A stretch of DNA of 64,000 nt, from positions 1-64,000 of the forward strand of contig JBBING010000004.1 in the NCBI GenBank assembly GCA_037444005.1. The letters are read 5' to 3'. The translations under genes and the position numbers were made by a program. Origin of the DNA: DATLZC01 sp037444005 (GTDB lineage: Bacteria > Chloroflexota > Dehalococcoidia > DSTF01 > JACRBR01). The notes beneath the pieces are model-generated. The model worked only from the letters and a program-made list of their open reading frames with translations, was not told the origin of the DNA and ran no database searches. Of this stretch, positions 32,720 to 41,845 are shown one piece after another. Positions within the stretch are counted from its first letter, which is position 1. Each line of letters starts with the position of its first letter.

Positions 32720-35459
32720 AAGGACTCCGGGCGAAGGCGCGGGCGGCCGCTTTGCGCAGCTCGTCCGCGAGAGGGAGCAGGGGCAGGATGGCCGCGAGGA
32801 ACAGCCACTCGCGCCATCCTGGCCCCGCGAACTCGAACACGTCCTGCAACGGTGGGAGGTACAGCAGCGCGAGCAGCGCCCCCACCTCCACCGCGACGCC
32901 GGCGAGCAGCACCGGATTTCCAGCGACGGGAATGCGCAGGAGCGACTCACGGGGGCTGCGGCACGCGAACACGTTGCCGATCTGCCCCACTACGATGGCC
33001 GCGAACGTCATCGTCGTCGCCAGGGCGTAGACGTGGCCGGCGTCCGCGAGCGGCTCGCCGAACCGCCACCCGTGGGTCCAGTACACGAAGAAGTATCCCG
33101 CGAGCCCGAGCGCGGCCTCGATAGGACCCAGCAGCAGGAACGTCCGTAAAAGTACGGCCCGGCTCAGGATTCTCGCGCTGCGGGACCTCGGCGGCTCCCG
33201 CATCGTGCCCGGCTCCGGCCGCTCGGCGCCGAGACCGAGCGCCGGCAGCAGGTCCGTCCCGAGGTCGACGGCGATGACCTGCAGCACCTTCAGCGGCAAC
33301 GGGATGCCCGTCAGCACCATGGCAGCGAACGGGACCAGCTCGGCGACGTTGCTGGTGAACACGTACGTCACGAATTTCCGGATGTTCGCGAAGATCGCCC
33401 GTCCCTCCTCGACGGCGTCGACGATGGTCGCGAAGTTGTCGTCCATCAGGACGATGTCCGCCGCCTCGCGGGCCACATCGGTCCCCGTGCGTCCCATCGC
33501 GACACCCACGTCCGCCCGGCGCAGGCTCGGCGCATCGTTGACACCGTCGCCAATCGCAGCGACGGTGAATCCCGCCTCGTGAAGCGCCGAGACGATCATG
33601 AGCTTGTCCGTCGGGGTGGTCCGCGCGAAGACCACATCGCGCAGGAGGGACGCCCGGAGCGCCTCGGGCGTCATGGCCTCGAGGTCGCGCCCGGTGACCA
33701 CGTGCGGCCGACCGCGCACGACGCCAGCCTCCCGCGCCACGTACGCCGCCGTGGCCGGGTGGTCGCCGGTGATGATCACCACGCGGATGCCCGCCTCCCG
33801 GCATCTCCGGATGGCCTCGACGGCTTCGGGCCGGACCGGGTCGATCATCGCGAGAAGGCCGAGGAAGCGCAGGCGCTCTTCGAGCGCTTGCGGGTCAGCG
33901 TCCGGCGTCACGTCGTCGCGACGCGCGACGGCCAGCACGCGCATGCCGTCTTCGGCGTATCGGTCGGCCTGGCGCAGCGCGGCCTCCCGGTCCCGCTCGC
34001 TGAGCGGGGCGCCGTCGGGCCCGATGACGCAGCGCGGCAGCACCGAGTCGGGCGCTCCCTTGACGTGAAGGACGACCGCACCGTCCCTCCGGTCCAGCGT
34101 CGACATCATGCGCCGGAAGGCATCGAAGGGCGCCTCCGCCAGCCGCTCGGCCCGGGGAAGTGGACCCAGCTTGTGCGCCGCGACCACGATGGCGACCTCG
34201 GTCGGGTCTCCCGAGCCGACCCACGCCCCATGCTCGTCGCGGCTGAGGGCCGCGTTGCTGGCCAGCGCGGCGGCGCGCACAGCCTCGGCGGCCGCGTCGT
34301 GGTCGCCGGAGCCGTCGAGCGGCACGAGTGCTCCCTCGGGCACGTAGCCCGTCCCCGTAACGGCGAACTCCCCCGATGGGAGCCACACCCGCTGCACGGT
34401 CATCTCGTTTCGCGTGAGCGTGCCGGTCTTGTCCGTGCAGATCACCTGCGTGGCGCCCAGCGCTTCGATGGACGCGAGCCGCCGCACCAGCACGTTGCGC
34501 CCCGCCATCCGCTGGACGCCGATGGCCAGCGACAGGCTCAGAGTGGGGAGCAGTCCTTCCGGGACGAGGGCGACGATGATGCCGACGGCGAACACGAACC
34601 CCTCGCCCACATCCCGTCGCAACAGCCCCGTGGACACGCCCCAGATCACCAGGCCCGACACCACCGCCACGGTGGCCGTCGTTCGCGCCAGCGACTCGAT
34701 CTCGCGCTCGAGGGGCCCCGCGCCGGTTTCGACGCCAGCGGTCAAGCCGGAGATGGCGCCGAACTGCGTGTCGGCGCCCGTGGCGAAGACGATGGCTTCG
34801 GCGTCCCCGTGGACCACCAGCGTTCCCGCGAACACCACGTTGCGCAGCTCACTCAGAGACGCAGCGTCTCCGACGGGGTCCGCGGTTTTCGAGACAGCGA
34901 CGGATTCGCCCGTGAGGCTGCTTTCGTCGACCTCGAGGCCGGTGGCCTCGATGACGCGCGCGTCCGCGGGCACGCGGTCGCCCTCGCGGAGCAGGACGAC
35001 GTCGCCCGGCGTCAGCCCGCGCGCGTCGATTTCCAGGATGGCGCCGTCGCGCCGCACGCGGGCCCTTCCGACGCTGCGCCGGCGCAGCGCCTGCAGCAGA
35101 CGCGTCGCCCGGTACTCCTGAGCGAAGCTGAAGACGCCGTTCACCACGATGACGGCGATGATCGCCCACCCGAGCTCGGGCATCCGTCCCACGAAGGCCA
35201 AAAGCGCGGCGACCCACAGCAGGATCGCGAGCAGATGCGCGAACTGCCCCAGGAACGTCGCGGCCAGCGAGCGCGCGGGGCGCAGGGGGACCTCGTTCGG
35301 GCCGAAGGCCGCGAGCCGCCGCGCCGCCTCGGCGCCGCTCAGCCCATCGGGCGCTGACTGCAGCAGGTTGCAGACGCCCTGCACCGGCGCCCGGGCGACG
35401 GTTTCGGGCGAGGGTGGAGCGAAGGGGCGGGGTCGTCTGACGGCGCGCACGACGGGCAT
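32643..35459 (-). CDS. P-type cation-transporting ATPase (P2, Ca2+/Na+ class)
   Basis: A 938-residue membrane pump. Phosphorylated Asp343 lies in CTDKTGTLTR; the actuator TGES is at 183-186; PEGLLPTLSLSLAIGVQRM follows transmembrane helix 4; the hinge GDGVNDAPSLRRADVGVAMG is intact; ten transmembrane segments are expected. The PEGL motif and the absence of N-terminal metal-binding domains indicate the P2 class (Ca2+, Na+ or Mn2+). Start ATG 35459 has GGAGG 8 bases upstream. It is divergent from a Na+/Ca2+ exchanger gene, consistent with calcium homeostasis. Confidence 0.93.
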   Translation of the reverse strand: MPVVRAVRRPRPFAPPSPETVARAPVQGVCNLLQSAPDGLSGAEAARRLAAFGPNEVPLRPARSLAATFLGQFAHLLAILLWVAALLAFVGRMPELGWAIIAVIVVNGVFSFAQEYRATRLLQALRRRSVGRARVRRDGAILEIDARGLTPGDVVLLREGDRVPADARVIEATGLEVDESSLTGESVAVSKTADPVGDAASLSELRNVVFAGTLVVHGDAEAIVFATGADTQFGAISGLTAGVETGAGPLEREIESLARTTATVAVVSGLVIWGVSTGLLRRDVGEGFVFAVGIIVALVPEGLLPTLSLSLAIGVQRMAGRNVLVRRLASIEALGATQVICTDKTGTLTRNEMTVQRVWLPSGEFAVTGTGYVPEGALVPLDGSGDHDAAAEAVRAAALASNAALSRDEHGAWVGSGDPTEVAIVVAAHKLGPLPRAERLAEAPFDAFRRMMSTLDRRDGAVVLHVKGAPDSVLPRCVIGPDGAPLSERDREAALRQADRYAEDGMRVLAVARRDDVTPDADPQALEERLRFLGLLAMIDPVRPEAVEAIRRCREAGIRVVIITGDHPATAAYVAREAGVVRGRPHVVTGRDLEAMTPEALRASLLRDVVFARTTPTDKLMIVSALHEAGFTVAAIGDGVNDAPSLRRADVGVAMGRTGTDVAREAADIVLMDDNFATIVDAVEEGRAIFANIRKFVTYVFTSNVAELVPFAAMVLTGIPLPLKVLQVIAVDLGTDLLPALGLGAERPEPGTMREPPRSRSARILSRAVLLRTFLLLGPIEAALGLAGYFFVYWTHGWRFGEPLADAGHVYALATTMTFAAIVVGQIGNVFACRSPRESLLRIPVAGNPVLLAGVAVEVGALLALLYLPPLQDVFEFAGPGWREWLFLAAILPLLPLADELRKAAARAFARSPSRGTGPDTGTSRASRWHRPRRAPAG

Positions 35460-35591
35460 ACGATTCAACCTCCAGCGGGCCGCGCCGCCATCGTACCCAC
35501 GCACGGGAGGACGGCGCGCCTGCCGCCCGGACCGCGCGCACGGACCGGTTGGGGCTTTCCGCGCCGGCCGCCGCCTGCGTACGATGCGCCC

Positions 35592-36617
35592 ATGCCCTGG
35601 GTCATCTTCCTCGTGGCGGCGTTCGGGGTGTTCATTGGAGGAACGGCCATCGCTCGGGCCGGAGACGAGATCGCGCGCCGCACGCCGCTCGGTCACGTCT
35701 GGGTAGGGGCGCTCCTGGTCGCAGCCGCGACGTCGCTTCCAGAACTGTCGACGGACACCATCGCGGTGCTTCGCGATGCGCCGGAACTGGCGACGGGAGA
35801 CCTCTTCGGTAGCAATATGGCCAACATGGGCCTCTTGGGGTTAGTCGCCCTCATCTATCGTCGGGCGCGCGTTCTCCAGCGGGAAGCGCTGGGCCTCGCG
35901 CTCGCCGCGTCCGTCGCCATCGTCCTCACCGGCACGGCCGCCCTGTTCATCGTCGTCCGCCTCGAGCACAGCGTCGCAGGGGCCTTCAGCTACGGCTCGC
36001 TGGCGCTCCTGGCGACCGCGGCCGGCGCCTGGTGGCTGTTTCCGGAAGCGAGACAGGCCGTCTCCGAGACCACCGCCGACGCCGCAGAGGCGATGTCGCC
36101 CGTCGCCGCCGGAGGCGACGCAGGCCGTCCGGGGCGACAGGCTCTGGGACGCCATGTTTTCGCGTTCGTGTTGGCGGCGGGGGTGATCGTCGCCTCCGGT
36201 TCGGCGCTGGTCTGGTCCGCCGAGCGCATCGCTGACATCACCGGGCTGTCGGAGACGTTCATCGGCGTGCTAGGGCTGGCCATCGCGACGTCGATGCCGG
36301 AGCTTTCCGCCTCGCTGGCTGCGGTGCGAATGGGAGCCCTGGACATGGCTGTGGGCAACCTCTACGGCAGCAACGCCCTGAACATGACCGCGCTGGTCTG
36401 GCTCGACGCCGTCTATCTTCGGGCGCCGCTCCTGGAAACGGCAGAACCGGCGAACGCCGCTGCGGGGCTCGTGGCCATGCTGCTCATGATGATCGCCCTC
36501 ACCAACATGGTGCTGCGGGCCGAGCGTCGCCGCTTCCCCATTGACCCGACCGCCATCGTCATCCTCGGCGGCTACGTGGTCGGGCTGCTCCTGGTCTGGT
36601 CCGTGAGCGCGCGCTAA
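35592..36617 (+). CDS. Sodium/calcium antiporter (CaCA family)
   Basis: A 341-residue membrane protein with about ten transmembrane segments in two inverted halves. Each half carries the alpha-repeat: ATSLPELSTDTIAVLRDAPE with GSNMANMG in the first, ATSMPELSASLAAVRMGALD with GSNALNMT in the second. These form the ion-binding pocket of Na+/Ca2+ or K+-dependent exchangers. TACGAT (35580-35585) ends 6 bases before the ATG, suggesting leaderless expression. Its TAA stop overlaps the convergent menE stop by three bases. Confidence 0.93.
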   Translation: MPWVIFLVAAFGVFIGGTAIARAGDEIARRTPLGHVWVGALLVAAATSLPELSTDTIAVLRDAPELATGDLFGSNMANMGLLGLVALIYRRARVLQREALGLALAASVAIVLTGTAALFIVVRLEHSVAGAFSYGSLALLATAAGAWWLFPEARQAVSETTADAAEAMSPVAAGGDAGRPGRQALGRHVFAFVLAAGVIVASGSALVWSAERIADITGLSETFIGVLGLAIATSMPELSASLAAVRMGALDMAVGNLYGSNALNMTALVWLDAVYLRAPLLETAEPANAAAGLVAMLLMMIALTNMVLRAERRRFPIDPTAIVILGGYVVGLLLVWSVSAR

Positions 36618-38119
36618 TCCGGACCGCTTGCGAACCACCGCTCGCGAACGAGGCGGCGCTGAAGCTTGCCGGAAGACGTACGCGGTAGCGCCTCCACGAA
36701 GCGAATCCGAGACGGGACCTTGTACGCCGCGAGCCGCTCGCGGCAGAAGGCGCGGAGGTCGTCCTCCCTGATTTCGGCGCCTGGCTTCAAGACGACGGCG
36801 GCCGCCACGGCCTGTCCCCACCGTTCGTCCGGTGCGCCCACGACCGCCGCTTCCGACACGGCGGGATGCGCCAGCAGCACCGCCTCCACCTCGGCGGGAT
36901 ACACGTTCTCCCCGCCTGAGATGATGACATCCTCCCGCCGGTCGAGCACGTACAGATATCCCTCGGCGTCGAGATACCCTACGTCGCCGGTGTGAAGCCA
37001 TCCGTCGCGGAGCGCGGCGGCGGTCGCCTCGGGCTGCCTCCAGTAGCCCGCCATCACCATGGGGCCGCGCGCCAGGATGACGCCGGGCTCTCCCGGCGCG
37101 GCTTCGGCCCCATCGTCGCGGACGATGCGCAGCTCGACGCCGGGGAGAGGCCGGCCGGCGGACCCGGGCTTCCGCTGAGTCTCGCCGGGAGCCATGGTGG
37201 CCACCTGAGAAGCGGCCTCGGTCAGGCCGTATGTCTGCACGACGGGCGCCCCGATGTCGGCGCAGGCCTCGAGCAGCGGCGCCGGCGCCGGACCGCCTCC
37301 GAGCAGCACGCACCGCAGCGAGGAAGGATACGGACGCCCTCCGCGCGCGTCCAGCATACGCTGGAGCATCGCCGCCACCACGGAGACGATGGTGACGCCC
37401 TCCTCGTCGATGGCGCGATTGGCCCGCTCGGGGTCGAACGATGCGTGCACGACCAGGGGCATGCCGTACAGCGCGCTCTTGAACAGCAGCGACAGGCCAC
37501 CGACGTGGAACATGGGCAAACAGGCCAGCCAGCGGTCGTCCCCCCGCAAGCCGAGGTTGAGCGCCGACGCGATGGCGCTCCAGAGGTGGTTCCCCCACGT
37601 GAGCATGGCGCCTCGCGGCCGTCCCGTGGTCCCTGACGTGTACACGATGGTGTGGACGGCGGCGAGCTCCACCGGGCCGGGCGGCTCCGCGAGGGGCTCC
37701 GCGGCGACGGCCTCCTCGAGGGGCACGATCGCGAGCCGGGGTCGCTCCACCGCCAGGGCCTGCGCGGCGGCTGCGCACGCAGCGTCGTGCAGCAGGGCGG
37801 CAGCGTCGAGGTCGGCGAGCTGCCAGGCGAGCTCGGCGGACGCGAGCCTGGCGTTCAGGGGCGCCAGCGTAGCGCCGGCCCGTCCCGCGCCGAACACCGC
37901 GGCCGCGTACGCCGCGCTGTTCCACCCGAGCAGCGCCACCCGGTCGCCGGGCCGCACGCCGGCATCTCGGAGGCGCGCGGCGACCGCGCTCGCCCGCCGG
38001 TCCCACTCCCGGAACGTCGACGTTCCGTCGGGCCCGAAGATGGCCACCCGCTCGGGCGACACCGCCGCCCGGTTCGCGAGCGGGTCGGGCATCCGCCCGG
38101 CGAGCGTGTAGGGATTCAC
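36614..38119 (-). CDS. menE: o-Succinylbenzoate-CoA ligase (MenE), AMP-dependent synthetase family
   Basis: Activates o-succinylbenzoate to its CoA thioester. The 501-residue protein has the AMP-binding P-loop-like YTSGTTGRPRGAML, the QTYGLTEAAS adenylate motif, GWLHTGDVGYLDAEGY and the C-terminal lysine of SSGKLQRR. The family also includes acyl-CoA ligases; assignment to MenE rests on its position last in a complete menaquinone operon. The GTG start overlaps the menC stop (GTGA). Confidence 0.87.
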   Translation of the reverse strand: MNPYTLAGRMPDPLANRAAVSPERVAIFGPDGTSTFREWDRRASAVAARLRDAGVRPGDRVALLGWNSAAYAAAVFGAGRAGATLAPLNARLASAELAWQLADLDAAALLHDAACAAAAQALAVERPRLAIVPLEEAVAAEPLAEPPGPVELAAVHTIVYTSGTTGRPRGAMLTWGNHLWSAIASALNLGLRGDDRWLACLPMFHVGGLSLLFKSALYGMPLVVHASFDPERANRAIDEEGVTIVSVVAAMLQRMLDARGGRPYPSSLRCVLLGGGPAPAPLLEACADIGAPVVQTYGLTEAASQVATMAPGETQRKPGSAGRPLPGVELRIVRDDGAEAAPGEPGVILARGPMVMAGYWRQPEATAAALRDGWLHTGDVGYLDAEGYLYVLDRREDVIISGGENVYPAEVEAVLLAHPAVSEAAVVGAPDERWGQAVAAAVVLKPGAEIREDDLRAFCRERLAAYKVPSRIRFVEALPRTSSGKLQRRLVRERWFASGPD

Positions 38120-39246
38120 GCGGGGGCCTCCTCCAGGCGGACGGCGTATTGCTCGAGCGCCTCGCGGTCCAGCGTCACCCCGAGGCCCACCCCGGCTGGC
38201 AGGCGCATCTCGCCGCGCTCGACGACGAGCGGCGCCGCCAGCAGGTCCGACGTCAACAGATGCGCCGTGGCCAGCCCTTGCGCGGGCGACCCTTCGGGCA
38301 ACGCCGCGGCCAGATGCAGCGCGGCCGCGACCCCGACCCCGGCGTCGAGGGTCGTGGTGACGACGACGGAGGCCCCGCGCTCCAGCGCGAGGCGGATGAC
38401 CTCGAGTGACGGCGTGATCCCGCCGAGGACGAGCGGCTTGACGACGAGGACATCGGCGCCGCGCGCCTCGAGCACGCTCCGCGCGGCGCCGGCGTCCGTC
38501 ACCGCCTCGTCGGCGGCGACGCGAACGCCTGTGCCCTCGCGCACGGCCCGCATCCCATCGAGGTCGCCCGGCGGCACGGGCTGTTCGACGTATTCGACGC
38601 CCCACGCCGTGACGTCCCGCAGGACCGCGATGGCGCGCGCGGCGTCCCATTCGCCGTTGGCGTCGAGCCGCAGCGCGACGCCCTCGCCGAGCTCCTCGCG
38701 CACGGCGGCGATGCGCGCGCGCTCCGCCTCAGGAGACGCCGCCATGCCCACCTTGAGCTTCACCGCCCGGAAGCCCGCGTCCCGGGCCTCGCGGGCCGCC
38801 GCACGGGCGCCGTCGACGGTCGGGTCCGCGATGAGCGCGTTGACGGGCACGGACTCGCGCGGACGGCCGCACAAGAGCGCCGCGACCGGCACGCCCGCCG
38901 CCCGCGCCCGGAGGTCCCACAGCGCGATGTCGAGACCCGTGCGCGCCGCGCTGGCAACGGGCGCGGCCGCTCGCGCGAGCGCCCGATCGAGCACGGCCGG
39001 CGCCTCGTCGAGGGGACAGCCATCGAGCGCGGCAGCGACCTCTCGAAGCGCATTCGCGATCGCGGGCTGGGCTTCGCGTTCTCCCACGCCCGGATACGGC
39101 GACGCTTCGCCAAGACCCTCCACGCCGCTGTCCGTGAGGACGGACACGAGCACCCCGTAGCGAACGGCAGACGTCCCCCGCGCGGTGGCGTAGAGCGTCC
39201 GGTACGGGACCGCGAAGGGCCAGCAACGGAGCGCGCGCAGCTTCAC
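38116..39246 (-). CDS. menC: o-Succinylbenzoate synthase
   Basis: Dehydrates SHCHC to o-succinylbenzoate. At 376 residues it is an enolase-superfamily enzyme with the expected active-site set: Lys163 and Lys165 (KLKVG), metal ligands Asp195 (RLDANG), Glu221 (EYVEQP) and Asp246 (AADEAV), and Lys270 (VVKPLVLGG). The same fold also makes dipeptide epimerases and muconate cycloisomerases; operon context decides. GTG start overlapping the menA stop (GTGA). Confidence 0.9.
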   Translation of the reverse strand: MKLRALRCWPFAVPYRTLYATARGTSAVRYGVLVSVLTDSGVEGLGEASPYPGVGEREAQPAIANALREVAAALDGCPLDEAPAVLDRALARAAAPVASAARTGLDIALWDLRARAAGVPVAALLCGRPRESVPVNALIADPTVDGARAAAREARDAGFRAVKLKVGMAASPEAERARIAAVREELGEGVALRLDANGEWDAARAIAVLRDVTAWGVEYVEQPVPPGDLDGMRAVREGTGVRVAADEAVTDAGAARSVLEARGADVLVVKPLVLGGITPSLEVIRLALERGASVVVTTTLDAGVGVAAALHLAAALPEGSPAQGLATAHLLTSDLLAAPLVVERGEMRLPAGVGLGVTLDREALEQYAVRLEEAPA

Positions 39247-40172
39247 AGCAGCAGCCCTACCGCAAGCGCGACCCCCAGCGCCAGATGGAGCCGGGCGGTG
39301 CGCTTGAGCACTTCGTTCAGGGCCTGCCCCTCGGCGCCCGACGCGACAGCGCGGACCAGCGCGACCGCCAGGGGCGCTGTGGCGAGCGCAACCAGACACC
39401 ACCGCGGCAGCGGGCCCAGCGCCACCGCGGCCCCCACGGCCGCGAAGGCCCCGAGCGTCAGTACGGCGTACCACGCCCTCGTCAGCGGCGCCCCCATGAT
39501 CACCGCCAGGGTCCGCTTGCCCGCCGCGCGGTCCGTCGGGATATCGCGCAAGTTGTTCGCCACCAGGATGGCGGTCACCGTCATGGCCACCGGCACGGAC
39601 GCCGCGAACGCGAGGCCGGACACGCGGTCCGTCTGGAGGTAGTACGTGCCGGTCACGGCGACGACGCCGAAGAACACGAAGACGAACAGGTCACCGAGGC
39701 CGTGGTACCCGAAAGGCCAGGGCCCTCCCGTGTAGGTGACCGCCGACACGAGCGCGAGCGCGCCGATGAGCAGGATCGGCCAGCCGCCGACCGTCGCCAG
39801 GTACAACCCCAGGGCCGCGGCCGCGGCGAGCGTCGCCAGCGCCGCCAGACGCACCTGCGCGGGCGAGGCGAGCCCGGCCTGCGTGACGCGCGGCGGACCG
39901 AGCCGCGACGCGCCATCGGCGCCCCGCTCGTAGTCGGCGACGTCATTGGCAAGGTTGGTCCCGATCTGAATCAGCAGCGCCGCGACCAGGGTCGCCGCGA
40001 ACACGCCGGGGCGGAAGTCAGCGTCGCGGGCGCCGGCCGCCCCGCCGACCAGCACGGGCGCGGCGGCGGCGGGGAGCGTCGCCGGCCGCGCCGCGAGAAG
40101 CCAGACGCGCCATCGCGGCGTCGGAGCGCCCGAGGGCGCAGGAGCTCGCCGGGTCGATGTGGCCGCGCGCAT
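39243..40172 (-). CDS. menA: 1,4-Dihydroxy-2-naphthoate polyprenyltransferase
   Basis: Attaches the isoprenoid tail to DHNA in the membrane, giving demethylmenaquinone. The 309-residue UbiA-family protein has about eight transmembrane segments and the two Asp-rich motifs: NLANDVADYERGAD (prenyl diphosphate/Mg2+) and NNLRDIPTDRAAGKRTL. The N terminus up to residue 20 is low-complexity. It starts 6 bases after the menB stop. Confidence 0.94.
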   Translation of the reverse strand: MRAATSTRRAPAPSGAPTPRWRVWLLAARPATLPAAAAPVLVGGAAGARDADFRPGVFAATLVAALLIQIGTNLANDVADYERGADGASRLGPPRVTQAGLASPAQVRLAALATLAAAAALGLYLATVGGWPILLIGALALVSAVTYTGGPWPFGYHGLGDLFVFVFFGVVAVTGTYYLQTDRVSGLAFAASVPVAMTVTAILVANNLRDIPTDRAAGKRTLAVIMGAPLTRAWYAVLTLGAFAAVGAAVALGPLPRWCLVALATAPLAVALVRAVASGAEGQALNEVLKRTARLHLALGVALAVGLLL

Positions 40173-40178
40173 CGCCGC

Positions 40179-41003
40179 TCAGGGGAGACGCGGGAATTTC
40201 GAGAAGTCGGGCTTTCGCTTCTCGAGGAAGGCGTTGCGTCCCTCTTTCGCCTCCTCCGTCATGTAGAAGAGCAGCGTCGCGTCGCCCGCGAGCTGCTGGA
40301 GTCCGGCGAGCCCGTCGGTGTCGGCGTTGAACGCCGCCTTCAGGAAACGGAGCGCCGTCGGACTCTTCTCGAGGATTTCGCGGCACCACTGCACCGTCTC
40401 CTCCTCGAGGCGCTCCAGCGGCACTACCGCGTTCACCAGGCCCATGTCGAGCGCTTCCTGCGCCGTGTACTGCCGGCAGAGGTACCAGATTTCGCGCGCC
40501 TTCTTGTGCCCGACGATGCGCGCGAGCAACGTCGCCCCGTAGCCGGCGTCGAAGCTGCCGACCTTGGGACCCGTCTGCCCGAAGATGGCGTTGTCTGCGG
40601 CGATAGTGAGGTCGCACACCAGGTGCAGCACATGCCCCCCGCCGATGGCGTAGCCCGCCACCATCGCGATGACCGGCTTCGGGATGGTGCGAATCTGCCG
40701 CTGCAGCGGAAGCACGTTCAGCCGGGGGACGCCGTCCTCGCCCACGTAACCGCCTTCGCCGCGAACCCGCTGGTCGCCTCCGGAACAGAACGCCTGCGTT
40801 CCCGCGCCCGTGAGGATGATCACCCCGATGTGCGAGGCTTCGTGCGCGTCGGCGAACGCTTCGCTGAGCTCGAACAGCGTCTTGGGACGGAAGGCGTTGC
40901 GCACCTCGGGCCGGTTGATGGTGATCTTGGCGATGCCTTCGCCTTCGGCGTGCTCGTAGATGATGTCCTCGAACGGGCGGACCTGCCGCCACGTGACTGT
41001 CAT
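40179..41003 (-). CDS. menB: 1,4-Dihydroxy-2-naphthoyl-CoA synthase
   Basis: Ring-closing Dieckmann condensation of o-succinylbenzoyl-CoA. The 274-residue crotonase-fold protein carries RNAFRPKTLFEL, FCSGGDQ (the FCSGGDQ-VR form is typical of MenB), GYAIGGGHVLHLVCD with oxyanion glycines, GQTGPKVGSFDAGYG and the C-terminal EGRNAFLEKRKPDF. The start overlaps the menH stop (ATGA). Confidence 0.96.
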   Translation of the reverse strand: MTVTWRQVRPFEDIIYEHAEGEGIAKITINRPEVRNAFRPKTLFELSEAFADAHEASHIGVIILTGAGTQAFCSGGDQRVRGEGGYVGEDGVPRLNVLPLQRQIRTIPKPVIAMVAGYAIGGGHVLHLVCDLTIAADNAIFGQTGPKVGSFDAGYGATLLARIVGHKKAREIWYLCRQYTAQEALDMGLVNAVVPLERLEEETVQWCREILEKSPTALRFLKAAFNADTDGLAGLQQLAGDATLLFYMTEEAKEGRNAFLEKRKPDFSKFPRLP

Positions 41004-41845
41004 CGGACTGCCTCCCTTCTAGCGGTGAAGCTCGGCGCCCACGCCTCGAGCGCGTCGCCGACGGCGCGGGCGAAGTCGTCGGGCCGTTCGAGATGCGTCG
41101 CGTGGCCGGCGCCGGGGATGATCGCCGTCCTCGCGCGGGGGATGAGCCGCGCCATCTCCATCGCGAGGCTCCGGTACTTCTCGTCCAGCTCACCGGCGAT
41201 GAGGAGCGTCGGCGCGCGGATCTCGCCGAGACGTGAGCGGAGGGGCGACTGCGCCCCCGCGCCCATCCCGCGCAGGCTGTTGGCGAGCCCGTGAGGGCGG
41301 TTCGCCAGTCGCTGCGCCCGCTGCCGCGCGAAGACGTCGGGCGGAAGGCGTCGCTGGGTCGCGAACAGCGGGATCGATTCCCAGTACTCGACAAAGGCCT
41401 CGACGCCGTCCCGCTCGATGCTCGCCGCCAGCGCTTCGTCGCTCTGCACACGGGCGGCCCGCTCCTCCGGGTCGTCGATGCCCGGCGACACGCTCTCGAG
41501 GATGAGCGCTTCCACCCGCTCCGGCGCAAGCAGCGCCAGATGCAACGCGACCCGGCCGCCCAGCGAGTACCCGAGAACCGCGGCGCGAGCGACGGCGAGC
41601 GCATCGAGCAGCGCGGTCAGGTCGGCGACCGCGCGTTCCATGCGGTAGCGCGCGGGATCGGCGGGCGCGTCAGAGGCGCCGTGCCCGATGAGGTCGGGCG
41701 CGACGATGCGCCATCCCGCCCAGCGGCCTGCGAATGGCGCCCACGTGGCGGCGCTGCCCGTGAAGCCGTGCAGACAGAGCAGTGGACGGCCCTCGCCCCA
41801 CTGCTCCACGTTGAGCGCGAGCCCGTTCACCTCGACGCGGCTCAC
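41000..41845 (-). CDS. menH: Alpha/beta hydrolase, SHCHC synthase (MenH)
   Basis: Removes pyruvate from SEPHCHC to give SHCHC. The 281-residue hydrolase fold has the oxyanion LLCLHGFTGSAATW, nucleophile Ser in LGYSLGGRVALHLAL and catalytic His in PGAGHATHLERPDDF. The GYSxGGR form is the MenH type. GTG start overlaps the menD stop (GTGA). Position between menD and menB fits the pathway order. Confidence 0.92.
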   Translation of the reverse strand: MSRVEVNGLALNVEQWGEGRPLLCLHGFTGSAATWAPFAGRWAGWRIVAPDLIGHGASDAPADPARYRMERAVADLTALLDALAVARAAVLGYSLGGRVALHLALLAPERVEALILESVSPGIDDPEERAARVQSDEALAASIERDGVEAFVEYWESIPLFATQRRLPPDVFARQRAQRLANRPHGLANSLRGMGAGAQSPLRSRLGEIRAPTLLIAGELDEKYRSLAMEMARLIPRARTAIIPGAGHATHLERPDDFARAVGDALEAWAPSFTARREAVR

